Shown here: positions 1-7,312 of the stretch, piece by piece
Layout: each line of letters starts with the position of its first letter
Position numbering within the stretch: position 1 is the stretch's first letter
Assembly (NCBI RefSeq): GCF_025061645.1
Contig: NZ_JANYMP010000034.1
Span: 27,102-91,101, forward strand
Direction: 5' to 3'
DNA from: Umezawaea endophytica
Lineage (GTDB): Bacteria; Actinomycetota; Actinomycetes; Mycobacteriales; Pseudonocardiaceae
Length of the DNA stretch: 64,000 bases
The notes under the pieces: generated by a model
What the model saw: only the letters and a program-made list of their open reading frames with translations
Databases searched by the model: none
What the model was told of the DNA's origin: nothing
Translations under genes and position numbers: made by a program

Positions 1-523
1 AGTCGGCCTCGTAGAGGCCCAATCGGCGGGCCCGGTCCAGGTGGCCCTTGGCGGCGACGACGGTCGCCCAGGCGTTCGCGTGCCCGCTCAGCCGCAGCAG
101 CCCGTGGTGGAACTCCTCGTCGAGCGCGAAGAACTCCTCCAGGTCGATCCCCGGTCGGCGCTGCCTCTCCACGTTCGACCGGAGGTCGGCCACCACGGCC
201 GGGTCCAGCGCGGCAGGCAGGTCGTCCAGCGCGGCCAGTTCGACGGCCTCGCGCAGGAACTGGGCGTCGGCGACCTTGACCGGGTCCACGCGGGAGACGA
301 ACGAGCCCACCTGCGGGAACACCTGGACCAGGCCTTCCTCGGCCAGCAGGATCAGGCTCTCGCGCACGGGGGTGCGGCTGACGCCGAGGGTGGCCGCCAG
401 TTCGTTCTCCGACAGTGCCGCGCCCGGCGGGAGTTCCATGGTCAACACCTGCCTGCGGAGGACTTCGTACACCGCTCGGCGGCTCGTCTTCCGCTCGTTC
501 GCTTTGACCACGCGGCCCATCAT
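1..523 (-). CDS. GntR-family transcriptional regulator, FCD subfamily (3' end outside window)
   Basis: The reverse strand encodes about 174 residues of a GntR/FCD regulator that runs off the left edge. The N-terminal winged helix (about residues 12-75) reads SRRAVYEVLRRQVL, then LSENELAATLGVSRTPVRE, the classic GntR recognition helix. The following helices (FALDEEFHHGLL) match the start of an FCD effector domain, which in this family binds sugar acids or other carboxylates. Two adjacent ATG codons (523 and 520) can start it. It is divergent from the sugar-acid operon at 633-6679, and a large palindrome lies between them, so it is probably the local repressor, released by a hexuronate/aldonate pathway intermediate. 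The ligand is inferred from context only. Confidence 0.9.
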   Translation of the reverse strand, partial: MMGRVVKANERKTSRRAVYEVLRRQVLTMELPPGAALSENELAATLGVSRTPVRESLILLAEEGLVQVFPQVGSFVSRVDPVKVADAQFLREAVELAALDDLPAALDPAVVADLRSNVERQRRPGIDLEEFFALDEEFHHGLLRLSGHANAWATVVAAKGHLDRARRLGLYEAD

Positions 524-538
524 AGTGCGCCGTTCCGC

Positions 539-567
539 TTGACTATCTGGTCGACAAGTACTTGTAT
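539..567 (+). promoter_or_regulatory. Probable promoter of the sugar-acid operon
   Basis: TTGACT (539-544) and TTGTAT (562-567) are separated by 17 bp, a plausible sigma-70-type (HrdB) promoter about 65 nt ahead of the mannonate dehydratase start. The spacer and the -10 element lie inside the 547-572 palindrome, as expected for a repressor-blocked promoter. It rests on pattern only. Confidence 0.4.
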
Positions 568-572
568 ACCAG
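547..572. promoter_or_regulatory. Operator palindrome for the GntR/FCD regulator
   Basis: This 26-bp inverted repeat has outer arms CTGGT/ACCAG and a perfect core ACAAGTACTTGT. Only the positions 6-7 pair (CG on the left, AT on the right) breaks symmetry. It lies in the 109-bp divergent intergenic region between the GntR gene and the sugar-acid operon, over the likely -10 region. AT-rich palindromes of this kind are usual for FadR/UxuR-type FCD regulators. Confidence 0.7.
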
Positions 573-632
573 TACTGCTCGACAGGGAGTCGCGCCTGGT
601 CGGCGGCGTCGTAGTCACAAGGGAGTGAACTC

Positions 633-1841
633 GTGAGCACCATCGCCCGCGCGGAAGTCCTCGTCTCCTCACCCGGCCGCAACTTCGTCACGCTGCGGAT
701 CACCACCTCCGACGGCGTCACCGGGTTGGGCGACGCCACGCTGAACGGACGTGAGCTGGCCGTGGCGTCCTACCTGCGGGACCACCTCGTCCCGCTGCTG
801 ATCGGCCGCGACCCGGCCCGCATCGAGGACACCTGGCAGTACCTCTACCGCGGCGCCTACTGGCGTCGTGGCCCGGTGACGATGACCGCCATCGCGGCGG
901 TGGACACGGCGCTGTGGGACATCAAGGGCAAGGTCGCCGGACTGCCCGTCTACCAGCTCCTCGGCGGCCGGTCGCGCAACGGCGTGCTGGTCTACTCCCA
1001 CGCCAGCGGCGTGGACGTGCCGTCGCTGCTCGACGACGTGGCCCGGTTCCGGGACCTCGGCTACCTCGCCGTGCGGGCGCAGGCCGCCGTGCCGGACATC
1101 GGCGGTTCCTACGGCGTCCGCAAGGGCGAGGTGTACGAGCCCGCGGCGACGTCGTTGCCCGACGAGCAGCCGTGGAGCACCGAGGCCTACCTGAACTTCG
1201 CGCCCGGCTACCTGCGCGCGGTGCGCGACCGCTTCGGCTTCGACTTCCACCTGCTGCACGACGTGCACCACCGGCTGACCCCGATCGAGGCGGCCCGGTT
1301 CGGCAAGGACGTCGAGGAGTGCCGGTTGTTCTGGATGGAGGACCCCACTCCCGCGGAGAACCAGGAGGCGTTCCGGCTCATCCGGCAGCACACCACCACG
1401 CCGATCGCGGTGGGGGAGAACCTGACATCCATCTGGGACGTGCAGCACCTCATCACCGAGCAGCTCATCGACTACGTGCGCACCACGGTCGTGCACGCGG
1501 GCGGCATCACGCACCTGCGGCGGATCTTCGACCTGGCCGCGCTCTACCAGGTCCGGACCGGCTCGCACGGCGCCACCGACCTGTCGCCGATCTCCCTGGC
1601 CGCCGCCGTCCACGTCGACATCTCCGTGCCGAACTTCGGCATCCAGGAGTACATGGGGCACGCGGCGGAGACCGCGGAGGTGTTCCGCAGCGGGGTGCGG
1701 TTCGAGAACGGGATGCTGCTGCCGTCGGAGGAACCCGGTCTCGGTGTCGAGTACGACGACGAGGCGGCGGAGCGGTTCCCGTACGAGCCCAAGTACCTGC
1801 CCGTGGCGCGGCGCCTCGACGGCTCCGTCCACGACTGGTGA
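633..1841 (+). CDS. D-mannonate dehydratase-type enolase superfamily protein (ManD/RspA group)
   Basis: This 402-residue protein has the usual ManD length and fold: an N-terminal capping domain and a C-terminal barrel. Metal ligands expected in ManD are visible as D210 (LLHDVHH), E236 (WMEDPTP) and E262 (VGENLTS), with H212 next to the first. ManD enzymes dehydrate D-mannonate and/or D-gluconate to 2-keto-3-deoxygluconate (KDG). A KDG-type kinase closes the same operon, which supports a real sugar-acid dehydratase rather than a low-efficiency RspA-like homologue. It is the first gene of a five-gene operon, and its stop overlaps a possible upstream GTG start of the next gene. Exact substrate (mannonate, gluconate or both) cannot be read from sequence. 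Confidence 0.88.
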   Translation: MSTIARAEVLVSSPGRNFVTLRITTSDGVTGLGDATLNGRELAVASYLRDHLVPLLIGRDPARIEDTWQYLYRGAYWRRGPVTMTAIAAVDTALWDIKGKVAGLPVYQLLGGRSRNGVLVYSHASGVDVPSLLDDVARFRDLGYLAVRAQAAVPDIGGSYGVRKGEVYEPAATSLPDEQPWSTEAYLNFAPGYLRAVRDRFGFDFHLLHDVHHRLTPIEAARFGKDVEECRLFWMEDPTPAENQEAFRLIRQHTTTPIAVGENLTSIWDVQHLITEQLIDYVRTTVVHAGGITHLRRIFDLAALYQVRTGSHGATDLSPISLAAAVHVDISVPNFGIQEYMGHAAETAEVFRSGVRFENGMLLPSEEPGLGVEYDDEAAERFPYEPKYLPVARRLDGSVHDW

Positions 1842-1846
1842 CCGGC

Positions 1847-3286
1847 ATGACGAGACTCACCGCGACCACCGCGCGCGACCTCGCCCCGGCGCTGCGGCCA
1901 CTGGTCGACCCCGGCGCGTCGGAGCCCCGGATCGTCCACTTCGGACTCGGTGCGTTCCACCGCGCCCACCAGGCCGTGTACACCGAGGCCGCCGCCGCGC
2001 GCACCGGTGAACCCTGGGGCATCACGGTCGTGGCGCCGCGCTCCGAGACGTCGGTGGCCGCGCTGCGCGCCCAGGACTGCCTCTACTCCGTCACCGAACG
2101 CCACCCGGACGGACCGCGCACGCGGGTCGTGGGCTCGATCGTCGGCGCGTTGCTGATGCGGCGGGACGCGGCCGAGGTCGACGCGCTGCTGGCCGCGCCC
2201 GCCACCACCGTCGTCACCCTCACCATCACGGAGAAGGGCTACCACCGGCGTCCCGGCACGACCGACCTGGACACCGCCGCCCCGGAGATCGCCGCCGACC
2301 TCGTGGCGGACGCGGGTGACCAGCGCACCGCCGTGGCGCGGCTGGCGGGTGGCCTGGCGGCCCGGTACCGCGCGCACGGCGCGCCGATCAGCGTCGTCTC
2401 GTGCGACAACGCCACCGCGAACGGAGCCGTGCTGCGGGGTGTGGTGCGCGGCTTCGTGGAGGCGTCGCCGTGGCCGGATCGGCGCGCGCTGCTGGCCTGG
2501 CTGGACGAGTCGGTCGCGTTCCCGTCCACGGTGGTCGACCGCATCGTGCCCGCGACCACCGACGAGGACGAGGAGGCGGCGTCCGCGGCGCTCGGCCTGC
2601 GCGACCGGATGCCGGTGGTGGGCGAGCCCTACCGGCAGTGGGTGCTGGAGGACTCCTTCACCGCGGCCCGACCCGCGTGGGAACTCGACGGGGCGGTGTT
2701 GACCGGCGACGTCGCCCCCTACCAGTCGATGAAGTTGAGGCTGCTCAACGGATCGCACTCCGCGCTGGCCTACCTCGGGTTGGCGGCGGGGCACGGTTCC
2801 GTCCGCGCGGTCCTGCACACCACGTGGGGCGAGCGGTTCGTCCGCGACTTCGGCGCCGAGGTCGCGCGCACCCTCCCGGAGGGCGGGCCCGACGCGACCG
2901 CCTACGTCGAGGACCTGGTGCGCAGGTTCCGCAACCCGGCCATGCGGCACCTGCTGCGGCAGATCGGGTCCGACGGCTCGCTGAAGATCCCCGAGCGGTG
3001 GTTCGGCGCACTGCGGGAAGCACGCGGGGACACGCCGCTGCTGGAACTGGCGCTCGCCGGCTGGGTCAACTCGACCCGGCCCGACGACCGCCACCCGGTG
3101 TTCGGCACGACCGATCCGCTCGCCGAACCACTGGCCCGCTGCTGGTACGACCGCCCCGACCACGTCGAGCTGGTCGCCAGGCTGCTCCACCTCGTCGGCG
3201 CCCCGGACCTGGCCGAGCGCGCGGACCTCGTGAAAGCCGTGGCCGCCCGGCTGCCCGCACTGCGGGCCGGGCGGATCGAACTCTGA
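1847..3286 (+). CDS. Mannitol dehydrogenase-family NAD(P) oxidoreductase (D-mannonate/fructuronate or polyol)
   Basis: This 479-residue protein is of typical length for the mannitol dehydrogenase/fructuronate reductase family. The N-terminal nucleotide-binding region carries FGLGAFHRAHQAVY, and the C-terminal domain carries MKLRLLNGSHSALAYLG with the catalytic Lys and the NGSH block. UxuB-type members reduce fructuronate to mannonate, which would feed the preceding dehydratase; mannitol and arabinitol dehydrogenases share the same motifs. ATG 1847 is chosen, with an in-frame GTG at 1838 overlapping the previous stop as an alternative. The operon context favours mannonate:fructuronate chemistry. 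Confidence 0.85.
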   Translation: MTRLTATTARDLAPALRPLVDPGASEPRIVHFGLGAFHRAHQAVYTEAAAARTGEPWGITVVAPRSETSVAALRAQDCLYSVTERHPDGPRTRVVGSIVGALLMRRDAAEVDALLAAPATTVVTLTITEKGYHRRPGTTDLDTAAPEIAADLVADAGDQRTAVARLAGGLAARYRAHGAPISVVSCDNATANGAVLRGVVRGFVEASPWPDRRALLAWLDESVAFPSTVVDRIVPATTDEDEEAASAALGLRDRMPVVGEPYRQWVLEDSFTAARPAWELDGAVLTGDVAPYQSMKLRLLNGSHSALAYLGLAAGHGSVRAVLHTTWGERFVRDFGAEVARTLPEGGPDATAYVEDLVRRFRNPAMRHLLRQIGSDGSLKIPERWFGALREARGDTPLLELALAGWVNSTRPDDRHPVFGTTDPLAEPLARCWYDRPDHVELVARLLHLVGAPDLAERADLVKAVAARLPALRAGRIEL

Positions 3287-3318
3287 CCACCACTCCCCGC
3301 TGAGCAACGGAGCACAGG

Positions 3319-4701
3319 ATGACGGGCACCCCCGGCGCGACGCACGACGCGCCCGCGACGCGCACCACGAGAGACCTGACCAGGGCCGCGATGTCCGGCT
3401 GGCTCGGCACGGCCATGGAGTTCATGGACTTCCAGCTCTACTCGCTGGCCGCCGCGATCGTGTTCAACAAGATCTTCTTCCCGGACGTCAGCCCGGCCAT
3501 CGGCCTGATCGCCGCGATGGCCACCTACGGCGTCGGCTACGTGGCCCGCCTCGCGGGCGCCGTCTACTTCGGACGGATGGGCGACCGGATCGGCCGCAAG
3601 AAGGTCCTGTTCATCACCATCGCGCTCATGGGCGCGTCGACCACCCTGATCGGCGCGCTGCCGAGCTACCAGACGATCGGCATCGCCGCGCCGATCCTGC
3701 TGGTCGCGCTGCGGCTCGTGCAGGGCTTCGGCGCGGGCGCGGAGATCGCCGGTGCCACGGTGATGCTGGCCGAGTACGCGCCGGTGCGGCGCCGGGGCCT
3801 GGTCTCCTCGCTGGTGTCGCTGGGCACGAACTCCGGCACCCTCGCCGCCTCCGGGCTGTGGGCGATCCTGATCGCGGTCCTGTCCGAGGAGCAGTTGATC
3901 TCCTGGGGCTGGCGCCTGCCGTTCCTGCTCAGCTTCGTGCTGATGGTGTTCGCGGTGTGGTTGCGGCGCAACCTCAAGGAGAGCCCCGTCTTCGAGGAGC
4001 GCGCGGATGTCGTCGACGGGGTCGCGCTGTCGCGCACCGAGGCCGAGGAGGCCGCCGCCGCGAGTGGTGACGACGTGCTGCGGCAGGGTCTGCGGCAGCG
4101 CAAGGGCAGGGCGTTCTTCGTCGCGCTGGGCCTGCGCTTCGGCCAGGCGGGCAACTCCGGGCTCGTCCAGACGTTCCTCGTCGGCTACATCGCCACGACG
4201 CTGCTGGTGAGCAAGACGGTGCCCACCACCGCCATCGTCTACGGGTCCCTGGTGGGGTTCGCGACCGTGCCGGTGGTCGGGTTGCTCGGCGACCGCTTCG
4301 GCCGCCGACCGGTCTACCTGGCGCTGACGCTGCTGACCGCCGCGTTCGCGTTCCCGATGATGCTGCTGATCACCAGCGGCAGCACGGTGGCGATCGTCGT
4401 CGCGATGGTGCTGGGCCTCAACATCGGTGTGCTCGGCCTGTTCTCGCTGGAGAGCGTCACGATGGCCGAGCTGTTCGGCTCCCGCACGCGGTTCACGCAG
4501 TTGGCGCTGGCCAAGGAGATCGGCGGCATCCTCGCCACCGCGATCGGCCCGGTCGTGGCCGCCACCCTCACCGCGGTCACCGGCCACTGGTGGCCCGTCG
4601 CGGCGATGCTCGTCGTCTACTCGCTGATCACGTTCGTGTCGGCGTACCTGGCCCCGGAGACCCGCGGGCGCGACCTGGTCCGGTTGGAGGACGCGGTATG
4701 A
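3319..4701 (+). CDS. MFS transporter, metabolite:H+ symporter type
   Basis: This 460-residue membrane protein has about 12 hydrophobic segments. The loop 2-3 signature GRMGDRIGRKKVL is present, with its half-repeat GLLGDRFGRRPVYL later in the protein, as in MHS/sugar-porter members of the major facilitator superfamily. Family members import organic acids or sugars with protons. Its position between catabolic dehydrogenases suggests uptake of the sugar acid this operon degrades. A purine-rich ribosome site lies ahead of ATG 3319, and its stop overlaps the next start (ATGA). Confidence 0.88.
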   Translation: MTGTPGATHDAPATRTTRDLTRAAMSGWLGTAMEFMDFQLYSLAAAIVFNKIFFPDVSPAIGLIAAMATYGVGYVARLAGAVYFGRMGDRIGRKKVLFITIALMGASTTLIGALPSYQTIGIAAPILLVALRLVQGFGAGAEIAGATVMLAEYAPVRRRGLVSSLVSLGTNSGTLAASGLWAILIAVLSEEQLISWGWRLPFLLSFVLMVFAVWLRRNLKESPVFEERADVVDGVALSRTEAEEAAAASGDDVLRQGLRQRKGRAFFVALGLRFGQAGNSGLVQTFLVGYIATTLLVSKTVPTTAIVYGSLVGFATVPVVGLLGDRFGRRPVYLALTLLTAAFAFPMMLLITSGSTVAIVVAMVLGLNIGVLGLFSLESVTMAELFGSRTRFTQLALAKEIGGILATAIGPVVAATLTAVTGHWWPVAAMLVVYSLITFVSAYLAPETRGRDLVRLEDAV

Positions 4702-5720
4702 AGGCGGTCGTCGTGCACGGTCCGGAGGACCTGAGGATCGACGAGGTGCCCGACCCCGTGCCGGGGCCGGGGGAGGTGCTGCTGGCCGTGGAGTTCGGCG
4801 GGGTCTGCGGCTCCGACCTCGCGTACTGGAAGAACGGCGCCTCCGGCACGGCGGTGCTCCGGCACCCGCTCGTGCTCGGCCACGAGGTCGCCGGACGCGT
4901 TTCGGCCACCGGCCCCGGCGTCACCGGGTTCGCCGTCGGCCAGGCCGCGACCGTGCACCCGGCCACCCCGCTCGGGACCCTCCCGCAGCGGCTCGCGGGG
5001 CGAACCAACCTGCACGAGCGGGTCCGCTACCTGGGGTCGGCGGCGTTCGACCCGCACACCGACGGCGGTTTCAGCGAGTACGTCAAGGTGCGCGCCGACC
5101 AGGTGCGCCCGCTGCCCGACGGGGTCGGCACCCGGCTCGGGGCACTTGCCGAACCGCTGGCCGTCGCGCTGCACGCGGTCCGGCGGGCGGGCGACGTGCG
5201 CGGACGCGACGTGCTGGTCAACGGAGCCGGGCCCATCGGCTGCCTGGTGGTCGCCTCGGCGAAGCTCGCGGGCGCGGCGGGCGTCGTGGTGGCCGACGTC
5301 GCCGACCAGCCGCTGGCGATAGCGCGCGCCCTGGGAGCGGACGACGTGCGGAACCTCGCCACGGGGGACCGGCTGCCCGAGGACGTCGAACTCGTCTTCG
5401 AGGCGTCCGGAGCCCCGGCCGCGCTGGCCGGGGTCCTCCGCGCCACGGCACGCGGCGGCACCGTCGTGCAGGTCGGCAACCTGCCCGGCGCGCAGGCGCG
5501 CAGCGCGCTCGGCGACCTCGTCACCAGGGAGATCACCTGGATAGGCTCCTACCGGTTCGCGGACGAGATCACCGACGCCGTGCGGGCGCTCGGCGACGGA
5601 CTGGACCTGGAGCCGCTCATCACCCGCACGTTCGACCTGGCCGACGCGGCGGCGGCGCTCGACTTCGCCGCGTCCTCGCACGGCGGCAAGGTGCTGCTGC
5701 GGATGGGAGGAGGGGCATGA
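4698..5720 (+). CDS. Zinc-type medium-chain dehydrogenase, L-idonate 5-dehydrogenase-like
   Basis: This 340-residue MDR-superfamily protein matches L-idonate 5-dehydrogenase in length and layout: CGSDLAYW and GHEVAG (catalytic zinc region), the FGS-like GSAAF-P-H-DGGFSEY block, then a Rossmann domain with GAGPIGCL. IdnD enzymes interconvert L-idonate and 5-keto-gluconate. The four cysteines of the structural zinc lobe, expected just before the GSA block, are all replaced (the stretch reads LGTLPQRLAGRTNLHER). The start overlaps the transporter stop by 4 nt (ATGA), and its own stop overlaps the kinase start. Substrate assignment rests on family resemblance and operon context. Confidence 0.82.
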   Translation: MKAVVVHGPEDLRIDEVPDPVPGPGEVLLAVEFGGVCGSDLAYWKNGASGTAVLRHPLVLGHEVAGRVSATGPGVTGFAVGQAATVHPATPLGTLPQRLAGRTNLHERVRYLGSAAFDPHTDGGFSEYVKVRADQVRPLPDGVGTRLGALAEPLAVALHAVRRAGDVRGRDVLVNGAGPIGCLVVASAKLAGAAGVVVADVADQPLAIARALGADDVRNLATGDRLPEDVELVFEASGAPAALAGVLRATARGGTVVQVGNLPGAQARSALGDLVTREITWIGSYRFADEITDAVRALGDGLDLEPLITRTFDLADAAAALDFAASSHGGKVLLRMGGGA

Positions 5721-6679
5721 CCGGTGTCGTCACGCTCGGGGAGACGATGGCGCTGCTGGCGCTCCCGGAGGGCCGGATCGGCGTCGGCACGCCGGTCGTG
5801 GTCGGCATCGGGGGAGCCGAGTCCAACGTCGCCATCGCGCTGGCCCGCCTCGACGTGCCGTGCACGTGGATCAGCCGCGTGGGCGACGACGCGCTGGGAA
5901 CGCTGGTGGGCAGGGAGATCCGTGCCGAGGGCGTCGCGGTGCGGGCGCGGCGCAGCACCGACGCGCCGACCGGGATGATGGTCAAGGAGCACCTCGGCGG
6001 CCGTCCCTCGCGCGTCCGGTACTACCGGAGCGGCAGCGCGGCCTCCCGGATGTCGCCCGCCGACGTCGACGAGGCGGTGGTGGCGGAGGCCGACGTCCTG
6101 CACGTCACCGGGATCACCGCCGCGCTGGGACCGGGGCCCCGTGCCGCGCTCGCCAAGGCGGTGGAGGTCGCCCGCGCCAACGGGACGCTGGTGTCGTTCG
6201 ACGTCAACCACCGCAGCACCCTGTGGGGGTCGGACGAGGCGGTACCCGTGCTGTCCGGCCTGATCGCCGCCGCGGACCTGGTCTTCGCCGGCAGCGACGA
6301 GGCCGCCCTCGTGCTGGGACGGCCCGGTCCCGACCCGCTGACTCCGGAGAGCGGCGCGGAGCTGGCGGAAGCGCTCGTCGGGCTCGGGCCCGCCACCGCC
6401 GTGGTGAAGCTCGGTGAGCTGGGTTCGGTGGCGAACCGGGCGGACGAGTCGGTCTTCGCCCCCACCGAGCCGGTGCGGGTCGTCGACCCGGTGGGCGCGG
6501 GTGACGCGTTCGTCGGCGGCTACCTGGCCGAGCTGCTCCGCGGCGGGTCGCTCGCCCGGTGCCTGGCCGCGGGCAACGTCCTGGGCGGGATCGTCTGCAC
6601 GGTGCCCGGCGACTGGGAGGGGCTGCCCACCAGGGCCGAGCTGGCCGCGAGGGGAAACCCGCACGAGGTGGTCCGCTGA
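5717..6679 (+). CDS. kdgK: PfkB-family carbohydrate kinase, probable 2-keto-3-deoxygluconate kinase
   Basis: This 320-residue ribokinase-fold kinase has the N-terminal GIGGAESNVAIALARL block (substrate side) and the C-terminal signature DPVGAGDAF (257-265), in which D263 is the catalytic base. KDG kinases phosphorylate 2-keto-3-deoxygluconate to KDPG, which an aldolase then splits. The upstream ManD-type dehydratase makes exactly this substrate. It is the last gene of the operon and overlaps the dehydrogenase by 4 nt. Fructokinase or other sugar kinase activity cannot be excluded from motifs alone; context is the main argument for KDG. Confidence 0.8.
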   Translation: MTGVVTLGETMALLALPEGRIGVGTPVVVGIGGAESNVAIALARLDVPCTWISRVGDDALGTLVGREIRAEGVAVRARRSTDAPTGMMVKEHLGGRPSRVRYYRSGSAASRMSPADVDEAVVAEADVLHVTGITAALGPGPRAALAKAVEVARANGTLVSFDVNHRSTLWGSDEAVPVLSGLIAAADLVFAGSDEAALVLGRPGPDPLTPESGAELAEALVGLGPATAVVKLGELGSVANRADESVFAPTEPVRVVDPVGAGDAFVGGYLAELLRGGSLARCLAAGNVLGGIVCTVPGDWEGLPTRAELAARGNPHEVVR

Positions 6680-7312
6680 TCGTCCGCGGGGCGGTTCTCC
6701 CGCCACTTCCCATTGTGGACCGCTGGGGCAGGTGGTCCTGTTCACAGGTCGAAGGCGTGATCCGCGGCTTTCCGCAGCATTGTGGTTGTCCGATGGTCGC
6801 GGGATTCACCGTTGGCGTTTAGAGCAGTGGCGGCGAAACGCGTGGTAGTGGTTTCGTAACTTTGTTACCGATGTGTTCGAGTACGGTGATGGCTCTGCTC
6901 TATTGAGATGCGCGACCCCAGGGTTTCAGGGAGTGGAATAACCCTTGACCTGCGGTTTTGCCCCTGTCGTGGGATCGCGTGGGAGAGCTGTTGAAGTTTG
7001 TTCAGCGCTGCGGGATGATCTGCCGCGGGCGGGCTATTCCGGTTTTGTCGATGGGAGTGTTCGACCGGCCGACTCGGAAAAACGGTGATGGCTGACCGGT
7101 ATGTCCGATTGTCCGAGTGCGGCCATCCGAAAGCGTGGGGCAGCGATAGTGTCGAGGAGGGTGATCATCGCTCTTTGTTCGCACGGGCTTGGTCGAGCGC
7201 GGCGTGGCGGCGCAATCCTATCCGACGTCGTTTCGAATACGCGCGGGAAGAATCGTCGACAACCCCCGGTCGGGCCTGGACCGGTGAACGGCGACGGTCG
7301 CGAAGGCTGATC
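6680..7312. other. Intergenic region between the sugar-acid operon and the LuxR regulator
   Basis: No convincing gene is seen in these 633 bases. The first 30 contain a weak 5-bp hairpin (GGCGG/CCGCC, 6690-6704) that might end the kdgK transcript. The middle is lower in GC and contains a short inverted repeat, GTAAC-ttt-GTTAC (6856-6868), of unknown meaning. A TTGACC at 6945-6950 lacks a good -10 partner. A reading frame continuous with the regulator extends upstream to 7085, but its composition and lack of family resemblance argue against coding. Confidence 0.5.

Noticed and set aside
914..1846. Long in-frame extension upstream of the mannitol dehydrogenase-family gene
   Set aside because: It lies in another frame of the mannonate dehydratase gene and reads as Arg/Ala/Gly-rich noise; family homology begins only after ATG 1847.
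7085..7312. 76-codon N-terminal extension of the LAL regulator
   Set aside because: Sequence is unlike LAL N-termini, and ATG 7313 with GAAGG gives the usual distance to Walker A.
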